A DNA stretch of 64,000 bases from Novosphingobium sp. CECT 9465 (GTDB lineage: Bacteria > Pseudomonadota > Alphaproteobacteria > Sphingomonadales > Sphingomonadaceae): the NCBI RefSeq assembly GCF_920987055.1, contig NZ_CAKLBX010000001.1, forward strand, positions 2,528,501 to 2,592,500. The letters are read 5' to 3'. Below, in pieces: positions 15,868-23,668 of the stretch; position 1 is the first letter of the stretch, and the number at the start of each line of letters is the position of its first letter. A program made the translations under genes and the position numbers. A model generated the notes under the pieces. That model saw only the letters and a program-made list of their open reading frames with translations. It ran no database searches and was not told the origin of the DNA.

Positions 15868-16383
15868 ATCCGCCCCCGCCCCGTCAGGCCATGCGCGGTA
15901 AGTACGCGCAGGCGATCTACCGCCGGCCTTGACGCATGACGATATCGGGCGGCAAAAAACCAAGTCAGACAGGCTCACCGGCTGTCCTATCCTTCGGGGG
16001 GTTTTCGCACTGAATCGCTGGACCTTGCTGCCGCCATCCCTATTTCTAAAGTTATATTTTGCACTACCTTTATATATTAACCTAAAAAACCATCGAGCAG
16101 ATTTTGTGACGTGAAGCACACTTCATGGCGATGACATTTGTTGATCGTTCGAAATTCTTTCTCAAGCATTCAGTCGCTTGTCGTCTACTTCCCGAAGATA
16201 TGTAGGGCGTCCGCAAGCCCACTCCACCCTTCCCCGCTATTAACCATTGCTTAGGTGCGTCTACCTAGGGGTTTTCCCTGTCCGGCGACCATGGCCGGCA
16301 CTCCGGTGACCGCAATTTATCCAGACGGAATCCGGCTCGGGACTGCCCCGCTTGCTACCGGGGCCTTGGATAGGGGAATTGAG
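15868..16383. promoter_or_regulatory. AT-rich upstream region of the chaperone-usher cluster
   Basis: This 516-base gap has no credible gene. 16035-16110 is strikingly AT-rich for this genome, as often seen upstream of surface-structure genes. Close to the pilin gene, at 16250-16269, CTTAGGT and ACCTAGG form an inverted repeat with a 6-base spacer and one mismatch, the geometry bound by LuxR/NarL-type regulators. The right half continues as TACCTAGGGG (16262-16271), repeated exactly at 22118-22127 after the cluster. The 5' leader to the ATG at 16384 is therefore about 110 bases or less if this dyad sits near the promoter (inference). Confidence 0.5.
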
Positions 16384-16908
16384 ATGAAGAAGGTTATTGC
16401 CAGTGCGGTTATCACCGCCGGGCTGCTGGTCGGAGGCAATGCTTTCGCCCAGGCCGCCAACACCGATTCTGCAACGGCCACCGGCTCGGTAACCATCATC
16501 CGTCCGCTGACGATTACCAAGAACAGCGATCTGGCGTTCGGCCGCATCGTCCAGCCACGCACGGGAACCGGCACGGTTACGCTGGCGAACACCGGCAATT
16601 CGGTTGTCGCAGCAGCAGGCGCGGTTGCGCTTTCGGGCATCACCACCAGCCGCGCCCAATTCACCGTGGACGGCGAAGGCGGCCAGGTCGTCACGACATC
16701 GATCCCCAGTTCGGTTACGCTGACCAGCGGTTCGGCAACGATCCCGGTTACGCTGGCGCCAGACTTCGGCAGCACCGTTACGCTTTCGGGCGCGCTGGCC
16801 GCTGCGGGCAGTTCAACGCTCAACGTCGGTGGCAGTTTCAACCTGCCCAACACCCAGACGCCCGGTGCCTATACCGGATCGTTCACGGTGACCGTGGCGT
16901 ACCAATAA
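16384..16908 (+). CDS. DUF4402 protein, candidate major fimbrial subunit
   Basis: The 174-residue exported protein has a clear Sec signal peptide (cleavage likely after 'GNAFA', about residue 22) and a single DUF4402 domain: 'GSVTIIRPLTITKNSDLAFG' at the start, the central 'FTVDGEGGQ', and the closing strand 'YTGSFTVTVAYQ'. The composition is Thr/Ser/Gly/Val-rich, as in beta-sandwich pilins. First gene of a five-gene run with a PapD-like chaperone and an outer-membrane usher, so it is probably the main polymerising subunit (inference). The start is set by the signal peptide; an upstream in-frame ATG at 16255 would add a non-hydrophobic leader. Confidence 0.82.
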   Translation: MKKVIASAVITAGLLVGGNAFAQAANTDSATATGSVTIIRPLTITKNSDLAFGRIVQPRTGTGTVTLANTGNSVVAAAGAVALSGITTSRAQFTVDGEGGQVVTTSIPSSVTLTSGSATIPVTLAPDFGSTVTLSGALAAAGSSTLNVGGSFNLPNTQTPGAYTGSFTVTVAYQ

Positions 16909-16977
16909 GCGGGAAACTGCGCAATTGTTGACGCCTGCGAACACAGGCGCGACCGGTTGCCGAGGGGGACAAAAGGC

Positions 16978-17409
16978 ATGACGCGTTTCATCTTCAGCAA
17001 GGTACGCATTTGTGCGGCTGTGCTGGGAACAGCGACGGCTTTCTGGACGGCACCGGCCGCACTCGCGGCCACGGGCGGAACCGCCGCGACGACCGATGCC
17101 CTTGCATCGGTCGTCGTGGTGGAGCCGGTGGGTGCGGGCTTTGCCTTCGACATCATCAACGATGCCGTGTCGGCGGTTTTCCTCAACGGCGATGCCGGGG
17201 ATTCGGTCTCGCTACTGATGTCGCGCCGCAGATCGGAACCCCGCAACGGCCAGCGCAATCCGGGCGGCGTGGTGGTGATGACAAGCGGCGTATACCGGAT
17301 CGACCTGCTCACCCCCGTAAACGGCGGATTGCGCGCATCGCGCGGTACGTCGGCCGGTGCAGGCTGGAGTGGCGGCAGTTCGATCCTGTTCCTTGCCCAG
17401 TTCAACTGA
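16978..17409 (+). CDS. Small exported protein of the chaperone-usher cluster, possible diverged minor subunit
   Basis: The 143-residue product has a Sec signal peptide ending near 'PAALA' (about residue 32) and no recognised domain. The mature protein is Gly/Ser/Val-rich. It opens with 'ASVVVVEPVGAGFAF', which can be laid against the 'GSVTIIRPL...DLAFG' opening of the DUF4402 subunits, and it ends in a hydrophobic strand 'SILFLAQFN' like their terminal 'VTVAYQ/VTVQYN'. This suggests a strongly diverged subunit of the same fold (inference). It lies 69 bases after the DUF4402 pilin and 13 bases before the chaperone, so it is part of the operon. The ATG at 16978 follows AAAAGG. Confidence 0.65.
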   Translation: MTRFIFSKVRICAAVLGTATAFWTAPAALAATGGTAATTDALASVVVVEPVGAGFAFDIINDAVSAVFLNGDAGDSVSLLMSRRRSEPRNGQRNPGGVVVMTSGVYRIDLLTPVNGGLRASRGTSAGAGWSGGSSILFLAQFN

Positions 17410-17422
17410 AGGTTTTAACGCC

Positions 17423-18328
17423 ATGAGGCGCACATACGGATTTCTGGCGACAATTCTGGCAGCAGGCCCCGCAATGGCACAGCAGGTGTCGTTGCCGATT
17501 GCGCCGCCCAAGGCAGACGCTGCGACAACGCAGACCATCGCGCCGATTGCGGCGGCGGCCAACATCAACCTGACTCCGCGCCGCGTGATCTTCGATCGCA
17601 ACAAGCGGATTGAAGCGGTATACGTTTTCAATCAGGGCAACAGCACAGTCACCGTCGACGTGGCGCTGGTCGACAATGCGATGCTGCCATCGGGCGAGAT
17701 CGTGCCGGTATCGCGCCTTTCCGAACGTGATGGCGCAGCGCAGGGCACGGGCACGAAAGTCCGTTCGGCAAAACCCTTCCTGCTGGCAGCACCGAGCCGC
17801 CTGACCCTGCCGCCCGGGCAGGGCAAGACCATCCGCGTCCGCGCAACGCTGGCCGATGGCGCGACGACGAGCGAATACCGTTCGCACCTGACCGTAACCA
17901 CTGTCCCTGCCGCCGATACCGGCCTGACCGCCGAACAGGCCGCGGCATCGCAAAAGGGCGAACTGGTGCTGAGAATCCAGTCGGTTTTCGGAATTTCGAT
18001 CCCGTTGATCGTGCGCGGTGGCGTGCCCGATGCTGCGGGCGCGATAGGCCCGATCAGCCAGGTTACGACAGCAGAAGGCCCCGCCCTTGCCGTTCCGCTG
18101 CGCCGCACGGGCACGACTTCGCTTTATGGCAATATCGAATTGCGCACCGCCAGGGAAGTGGTCGGCGTCGTGCGCGGCGTGGCAGTCTATCCCGAAGTGG
18201 ATGAACGGCTGGCCGTGGTGCCCCTGTTGCGCCCGCTGAAGCGGGGTGAGACGGTGACCGCAGCATTCGTTTCCGATGAGGCGCGAAAGCCAGAGCCGAT
18301 CGCCAGCGGGACATTCACCGCGCCCTGA
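17423..18328 (+). CDS. PapD-like periplasmic pilus chaperone
   Basis: The 301-residue protein has a signal peptide (cleavage after 'GPAMA', about residue 19) and the first domain of a PapD-type chaperone: 'NLTPRRVIFDRNKRIEAVYVFNQG' region (in pieces), then the edge strand 'RLTLPPGQGKTIRVRATL', which in this family donates a beta strand to subunits. The second domain is less typical and carries inserts, as in the alternative (non-FimC) chaperone branches. It would fold and cap the DUF4402 subunits and pass them to the usher. It follows the small exported protein by 13 bases and precedes the usher by one base. Confidence 0.85.
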   Translation: MRRTYGFLATILAAGPAMAQQVSLPIAPPKADAATTQTIAPIAAAANINLTPRRVIFDRNKRIEAVYVFNQGNSTVTVDVALVDNAMLPSGEIVPVSRLSERDGAAQGTGTKVRSAKPFLLAAPSRLTLPPGQGKTIRVRATLADGATTSEYRSHLTVTTVPAADTGLTAEQAAASQKGELVLRIQSVFGISIPLIVRGGVPDAAGAIGPISQVTTAEGPALAVPLRRTGTTSLYGNIELRTAREVVGVVRGVAVYPEVDERLAVVPLLRPLKRGETVTAAFVSDEARKPEPIASGTFTAP

Positions 18329-18329
18329 C

Positions 18330-21092
18330 ATGACCATCGCCGCCAGCCTCCTGGCCCTGACCACCGCCTTGACGGGCAGTGCGTCAGAAGGATCGGTTGC
18401 GCCTGCGCAACCCGCAACCGCTTCTGATGAAGTGGGTGTGCGGCAACTTCCCGCGCCTGCTTTCGGCGCTGATTGCAGCAACGATCTTCTGCTGCTGGTC
18501 GTCCAACTCGATCGCATGACGATCAGCGAGGCGCTGACCGCCTATGGCGATCCGGCGGACCCGCTGCTGCCGCTGGGCGAGTTGAGCCGGTTGCTCGAAC
18601 TGCCCCTTGATGTAGACGTATCGAACGGCGTCGTCTCCGGGCGCATCGGCGAAAGCCAGCGCCCGATCACCATCGATCTGAAATCCGGGCAGGCGCTGAT
18701 CGGTGGCAAGATCGTGGCGCTGATCCCGCCCGACAGCCTGACAACCGAGACCGACATCTATCTGCGGGCATCGCTGATCGCCCGGCTGCTGCCGGTAAAG
18801 GTCACGGCATCGCCCGACGAGATGCTGCTCTCGCTTGAGGCAACCGAGAAACTGCCGGTGCAGATGCAGCGCGAGCGGCTGGCGCGGATGGCCGGGCTTT
18901 CGGGGCAGCCGGAGTTGCAGGACGAGGCGCTGCGGGTCGCCACACCCTATCGGTGGCTGGGCCAGCCCGCGTTCGATTTCACCACCGAACTGGGTTATGA
19001 CAGCGAAGACGTCGGCAAAGATGGCGGGAGGGCGGTCACGCGATTGGAAGGCCGCATTGCGGGCGATCTGTTGCAGACCGGCTTTTCGGCATGGCTGGCA
19101 ACCGATGACCGCGCCAGACCTTCGGCGGCGCGCGTGGCGTTTACGCGCCGGTCCGAAGACGGTCATCTGCTGGGATCGCTGGGCGGCACGATGGCTGCGG
19201 CAGGTGACGTGTTCACACCACCCATGCCGATCGGTGCCCGCAGCACGGGCGGCGCCGGATTCGTATTCTCCTCCACGCGCAATGACGAAGCCAGCGTGTT
19301 CCAGCGCATCAATCTGCGCGGCGAACTGCCGGTGGGCTATGACGCAGAACTCTATGTCAATGACATCCTGCGTTCCGCGCAACGCGGATCGACGGCGCAA
19401 GGGCGCTACGAATTCAACGACATACCGCTGGTGCGCGGGCGCAACGCGATCCGTATCGTGCTTTACGGGCCGCGCGGTGAGCGGGTTGAACGCACAAGGG
19501 TAATCAATGTCGGCGGCGGCCAACTGGCGGCAGGCAAGACCACGCTCGATCTGGGCGTGGTGGCGCAGGACCGCGCGCTGATCGACCTTTCGGACGCCAG
19601 CCTTAGCGGGTTTTCACGCGCGCGCGGAGATTTGCGCGCAGTGATCGGGCTGGCCCATGGCGTAAGCGAAGGGCTGACGCTGACTGCGGGCCTTGCGCGC
19701 TTTACCGATAGTGGCGGCGTTGTTCGCACGGTGGGAACGGCCGGTACGCGCAATTCGCTGCTGGGCATGGCGATGCAGGCGGACATCGCCAGCGATTTCA
19801 AGGCCGGCCGCGCGGTATCTCTGGGATTGGCCGGGCGCGCGCTGGGCATCAGCTTCCTGGGGCGGCATGTGGAATACGCCGGCGGATTCGCCGATGAGGC
19901 CAACACCAGCTTCGATCCATCGCGGCCGATGCGCCGCTATAGCGAAGTGGTGTTCGACCTGGCGGTGCCGCTGCCGGGATCGCTGGGCCTGCCGGTTTCA
20001 GGCCGGATCGACCGCGCGCAGTTCATCGATGGCGGAAAGAGCGTTACCGCACGGGCACGCACCACGGCCAGTCTGGGCGGTACGCTGCTGGCGATCGGCG
20101 CAGACTATAACCACCGTTCGCAGGCCGGATCATCGGACACGCGGATCAACGGCAACATCGGCGCCATGCGCCTGATCGATTACAAATGGCAATTGCGCGC
20201 TACCGCCGATTTTCGGATCAAGCCGGGTCTCAAGATGGAAACGCTGGGTCTTACCGCCGATCGCGCGCTGGGTGAGTTCTATTCCATGCGGCTTGGCGCC
20301 ACGCGGACGTTTTCGAACAGCGATGTTGCCCTTCAGGCAGGCCTTACCGCACGGCTGCCCTTTGCATCGGCCACGCTGGGGGGTGACTGGTCCACCGGGC
20401 AGAAGCGCTGGCGCATGGGGCTTCAGCTGAACTTCGGAATCGCGCGTGATCCACTGCGAGGCCGCTATCGCATGACCCCGCCCGGCCCTGCCAATGGCGC
20501 AAGCGCGGCGCTGCTGGCGTTCATCGACGCCAACGCCAACGGCCAACGCGATACGGGCGAGGAAGCCGTTCCCGGCGTGACTGTCGAAGGCGGCGGGCTG
20601 AAGGCCGTGACCGACGCACAGGGCCGTGCCTTCGTGACCGGATTGGGCGATGGCACGATGACGACGCTGCGCGCGGACATCGCCGGGACTGACACGATGT
20701 TCGTCGCAGCGCCGCCGCAGAACATCGTGTTCGCCGCGCGCGCTGGCGGGATGACCACGATCCCCTACCCTTTGGTGCCGACCTCGGAACTGGTCGCCCG
20801 GATCAATTTCCGCCGCAAGGATGGCGCGATGAGCGGGCTTTCCGCGGTGAAGCTAAGGCTGCTTGGCCCGAAAGGTGCGGTCGTGCAGGGTATGACCGAA
20901 TTCGACGGGACGGCAGTGTTCGACCAGGTGAAGCCCGGCCAGTACAAGCTGGAGATCGATCCTGATCAGGCCGCGCGGCTGGGCATGCGGCTGCGCGAAC
21001 CGGTGCTCGTACAGGTGGGTGCCGATGGGCAGATGATTGACGCATCGGGCGAAGTGGCGTTCAACGAACCGGTGCAGATGGTGACGCGATGA
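18330..21092 (+). CDS. Fimbrial-type outer-membrane usher
   Basis: The 920-residue exported protein (signal peptide about 1-20) has an N-terminal periplasmic region (25-200), a long beta-rich segment with the usher-type stretch 'GELPVGYDAELYVNDILRSAQ' (in pieces) and 'GRNAIRIVLYGPRGE', and repeated barrel strands to about residue 700. The C-terminal region contains 'DANANGQRDTGEEAVPGV' (about 733-750), a Ca-binding-like loop at the head of an SdrD/Cna-B-type beta domain, and then a second beta domain. Ushers form the pore through which chaperone-subunit complexes are polymerised. The length suits the alternative usher branch. The last bases overlap the next gene as ATGA. Confidence 0.82.
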   Translation: MTIAASLLALTTALTGSASEGSVAPAQPATASDEVGVRQLPAPAFGADCSNDLLLLVVQLDRMTISEALTAYGDPADPLLPLGELSRLLELPLDVDVSNGVVSGRIGESQRPITIDLKSGQALIGGKIVALIPPDSLTTETDIYLRASLIARLLPVKVTASPDEMLLSLEATEKLPVQMQRERLARMAGLSGQPELQDEALRVATPYRWLGQPAFDFTTELGYDSEDVGKDGGRAVTRLEGRIAGDLLQTGFSAWLATDDRARPSAARVAFTRRSEDGHLLGSLGGTMAAAGDVFTPPMPIGARSTGGAGFVFSSTRNDEASVFQRINLRGELPVGYDAELYVNDILRSAQRGSTAQGRYEFNDIPLVRGRNAIRIVLYGPRGERVERTRVINVGGGQLAAGKTTLDLGVVAQDRALIDLSDASLSGFSRARGDLRAVIGLAHGVSEGLTLTAGLARFTDSGGVVRTVGTAGTRNSLLGMAMQADIASDFKAGRAVSLGLAGRALGISFLGRHVEYAGGFADEANTSFDPSRPMRRYSEVVFDLAVPLPGSLGLPVSGRIDRAQFIDGGKSVTARARTTASLGGTLLAIGADYNHRSQAGSSDTRINGNIGAMRLIDYKWQLRATADFRIKPGLKMETLGLTADRALGEFYSMRLGATRTFSNSDVALQAGLTARLPFASATLGGDWSTGQKRWRMGLQLNFGIARDPLRGRYRMTPPGPANGASAALLAFIDANANGQRDTGEEAVPGVTVEGGGLKAVTDAQGRAFVTGLGDGTMTTLRADIAGTDTMFVAAPPQNIVFAARAGGMTTIPYPLVPTSELVARINFRRKDGAMSGLSAVKLRLLGPKGAVVQGMTEFDGTAVFDQVKPGQYKLEIDPDQAARLGMRLREPVLVQVGADGQMIDASGEVAFNEPVQMVTR

Positions 21093-22069
21093 TAAGCCGC
21101 GCAATCCTTTTCCTGATCGCGCTGCTGTTTGCGGCCACGGCACAGGCGCAGACGTATAGCGTGGATTCGATCACCGATGGCAGCTTCGGCGATATCGTTT
21201 CAGCGGCGTCGGGATCATCGACGTTCCGCGCAGCATCTTCGTCGGGCGCGGTAACCCGGCAATCGGGCAGCGCGGTGCGGGTATCGACCAATTCGGTCTA
21301 TTCGGTCGTCACGATCGGTTGCTCGGCATCCAACCTGTGCAATTCGGCCACGGTCTATGTCACGCTGGCGCTGGCCGGAACCCCGACCGGACGACTTGGT
21401 TACATCCCGTCGGTTAACCTGACCAATGGCACCGCGACTGTCACGAACGCCTACAGCGCAGGCAGCTATATCGTGATCAACCTCAGCCCCATTCCTCGCA
21501 ATGCCTCGCGCACGTTCCTGCTGGGATATGACGTGCCGGTGCTGGGCAACGATTCCGGCCAGCCGACCGGCAACGCGGTGTCATCGTTCCTCATCACCGC
21601 ATCGCGCCTTTCGGGCGCCGGATCGGATTCACTGGTCGGCAATATCACTGCCAAAGTCATCCGCCCGATAGACATAGCCAAGACCGCCGACCTCCAGTTT
21701 GGCAGCGTCACCCGTCCTAGCAGCGGATCGGGCACCCTGACGCTCAGTCCCGCGGGTGTGGCGAGCGTGACCGGTGCAGGCGTACGGCGCATGCCGTCAC
21801 CCGTTGCCACCCCTGCGGCCTTCACGGTGAACGGGGAAGGCGGACAGGCGGTGACGGTATCGGTGCCCGCCACGGTCACCTTGTCGGGCAGCGCAGGATC
21901 GGTGGTAGCGACCACGAGCGCCACCGGCAGCGGATCGCAGGTCTTGAGCGGCAGCACCGGCGGTTCGGGCACGGTTCAGGTAAAAGTCGGCGGCACGATC
22001 CCGCTTTCCGGCTCGACCGCCATCGGGACGTTTACCGGAACGCTGGTGGTGACGGTGCAATACAACTAG
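21089..22069 (+). CDS. Two-domain exported protein ending in DUF4402, candidate tip adhesin
   Basis: The 326-residue protein has a signal peptide (cleavage after 'ATAQA', about residue 20). Its N-terminal beta-rich domain (about 22-180), of no family I recognise, carries a close Cys pair (C78, C84). A C-terminal DUF4402 domain (185-326) has 'ITAKVIRPIDIAKTADLQFG', 'FTVNGEGGQ' and the final strand 'FTGTLVVTVQYN'. An extra domain in front of a pilin domain is the classic layout of chaperone-usher tip adhesins, so this is the likely tip subunit (inference). Its ATG overlaps the usher stop, making it the last gene of the operon. It ends 69 bases before tRNA-Pro. Confidence 0.78.
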   Translation: MISRAILFLIALLFAATAQAQTYSVDSITDGSFGDIVSAASGSSTFRAASSSGAVTRQSGSAVRVSTNSVYSVVTIGCSASNLCNSATVYVTLALAGTPTGRLGYIPSVNLTNGTATVTNAYSAGSYIVINLSPIPRNASRTFLLGYDVPVLGNDSGQPTGNAVSSFLITASRLSGAGSDSLVGNITAKVIRPIDIAKTADLQFGSVTRPSSGSGTLTLSPAGVASVTGAGVRRMPSPVATPAAFTVNGEGGQAVTVSVPATVTLSGSAGSVVATTSATGSGSQVLSGSTGGSGTVQVKVGGTIPLSGSTAIGTFTGTLVVTVQYN

Positions 22070-22117
22070 CGCGAAATTTCCTCGGCATCAGTTTCTGCTT
22101 GCCCCCGCGAGTCAGAA

Positions 22118-22127
22118 TACCTAGGGG
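22118..22127. repeat. Second copy of TACCTAGGGG
   Basis: TACCTAGGGG here matches 16262-16271 exactly. The two copies bracket the chaperone-usher cluster. This one lies 11 bases upstream of the tRNA-Pro gene, so it could belong to the tRNA promoter or to a shared regulator. A 10-base match alone is weak evidence. Confidence 0.3.
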
Positions 22128-22138
22128 CCTCTTCGTGT

Positions 22139-22215
<77 letters not shown>

Positions 22216-22246
22216 CTTTCCCGCATGATCTTTACAGCAGCGCAGA

Positions 22247-22759
22247 TCAGCGCTTCTTGGCGGCGATTGCCTCGATCTCGATCAGGAATTGCGGGGCGAC
22301 TAGCGCAGCCACCTGAAAGGTGGAGCGGGCGACGGTCGATGGCGTTTCAGCAGTCCTGAAGAAGGTCTTGAAGCCTTCATTGGCGCCGGCAAAATCCATT
22401 TTGCCCAGCTTCGGATCAGCCGCGACGAACAGCGTCAGCTTTATCACGTCATCCATTGTATAGCCTTGCCGGGCAAGGATCGCCTTGATCTTGCCAAGAA
22501 CGCTGATCGTCTGCGCCTTGGTATCGCCATATTCGGGCGTGGCCCCCTCTGCCGGAGGCGCAACCGGCGCAGCAAGCTGGCCTGACAGGAAAATCATGTC
22601 GGTTCCGGCCTTCACATCGGCTGCTTCGAGAATCAACGCGGCGGGATTCGGCTGAATCTTGGTGACCTGTGCCGATGCCGCTGGCGCAAGCGCCAGGGCC
22701 GACATGGCAAGGCCTGCGCAAATGAAAGACCGGGCGGCGATGGACAATCTGGACAGCAT
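22247..22759 (-). CDS. Exported RidA (YjgF/YER057c) family protein
   Basis: The 170-residue protein has a Sec signal peptide (cleavage after 'PAASA', about residue 30) followed by a RidA domain. RidA proteins deaminate reactive enamine/imine intermediates in the cytoplasm; exported members are less studied. Visible landmarks are 'GTDMIFLSGQLA', 'TISVLGKIKAILARQGYTMDDVIK' (in pieces) and 'RSTFQVAALVAPQFLIEIEAIA'. The canonical active-site Arg region is 'ARSTFQVAAL'. The ATG at 22759 is preceded by AAGGA seven bases upstream. It is divergent from a cytochrome c and a flavin amine oxidase. Since amine oxidases release imines, an exported RidA is a sensible partner (inference). Confidence 0.86.
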   Translation of the reverse strand: MLSRLSIAARSFICAGLAMSALALAPAASAQVTKIQPNPAALILEAADVKAGTDMIFLSGQLAAPVAPPAEGATPEYGDTKAQTISVLGKIKAILARQGYTMDDVIKLTLFVAADPKLGKMDFAGANEGFKTFFRTAETPSTVARSTFQVAALVAPQFLIEIEAIAAKKR

Positions 22760-23196
22760 GCCGATTCCTTTGCAACGAATGTTCCGACAGGCTGACGGGG
22801 GTTCGCGCAAGTGGCAACCTCCGCTTTGTAGAGCATTCTGATCCACCACCCTTTGTTGCGGTGGCGCGATACGAAAAATACATTATTTTCAATATCATGG
22901 TCGACAGAAACCCCACAGCTACCGTCCACTTACGTCAAATGGCGTATGTTGTCGGCGCGCGAACAGGCGCGCTTTCCGATTGTGTTCCCGGCCACTTGAG
23001 GCGGAACGCGACAACGATCACCGACCGGGTCGGCTTTTCGCATCGGCGATGGCACAGATTCCGGCGACAGGGGCAACGAGGATCGACACTACAGACAAGG
23101 TTTCCCGATGTCCTTTGCATGCGATCCAGTTTCCGGCCTGACGTGTTCCAGTGCCGTATGGCAGGGCACCGGTTTCACCAGTGATCGGTTGCCCGG
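22760..23196. promoter_or_regulatory. Divergent intergenic region of the RidA / cytochrome c locus
   Basis: This 437-base gap separates the minus-strand RidA gene from the plus-strand cytochrome c gene. 22870-22900 is AT-rich and holds an imperfect dyad at 22873-22890 (GAAAA and TTTTC arms), a possible promoter/operator. The frames that are open here encode Arg/His-rich sequence without ribosome binding sites, so I see no gene. The rest looks unstructured. Confidence 0.4.
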
Positions 23197-23637
23197 ATGA
23201 CCGCAAGCCTGCGCATCGCCGTGCTGGGCCTTGGCGCATTGGCTATCGCAGGAACGGCGGCCTTGCGCGCGCAGGACGCGCCCGGCAGCGGACCGACCGC
23301 TGTGGAAGTCTCGCCCGAAGGCAGGGAAGTCTATGAGCAGATCTGCCAGGCATGCCACATGGCCGATGCGAAAGGGGGCGGCGTGACCGGCGCCAAAATC
23401 CCGGCACTCGCGGCCAATCCGCGCCTTGCCGACAAGGATTACGGCACGATCATCCTGCTGAAGGGCCGGGGCGGGATGCCGTGGTTTTCCGGGATGCTCA
23501 CCAACGATCAGATGGCGGCCGTGCTGACGTACGTGCGCGGCCATTTCAACGATTACCGTGATCCGGTGACGGTTGCCGATATCGAGCGGGTAAACACCGC
23601 ATCGCCGCCCGTTCCCGATTGCAACTGCACACAGTGA
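23197..23637 (+). CDS. Periplasmic class I cytochrome c, likely redox partner of the adjacent amine oxidase
   Basis: The 146-residue protein has a signal peptide (about residues 1-25), one haem-binding site CQACH (residues 50-54) and a C-terminal Met ligand in 'RGGMPWFSG', followed by the helix 'TNDQMAAVLTYVRGHF'. It is a small single-haem electron carrier. The C-terminal extension 'PPVPDCNCTQ' with two further Cys residues is unusual. The gene is 31 bases upstream of a Tat-type flavin amine oxidase and surely shares its transcript. By analogy with CycN and NicA2 of Pseudomonas putida, it may accept electrons from that flavoprotein in place of oxygen (inference). Confidence 0.88.
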   Translation: MTASLRIAVLGLGALAIAGTAALRAQDAPGSGPTAVEVSPEGREVYEQICQACHMADAKGGGVTGAKIPALAANPRLADKDYGTIILLKGRGGMPWFSGMLTNDQMAAVLTYVRGHFNDYRDPVTVADIERVNTASPPVPDCNCTQ

Positions 23638-23668
23638 CGTCCGCCACACACCGGAGTCCAAGGGAGTT

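Noticed and set aside
22861..23184. A 107-codon plus-strand frame in the RidA-cytochrome intergenic region
   Set aside because: Arg/His-rich, no ribosome binding site and no recognisable domain; the interval is more likely the divergent promoter.
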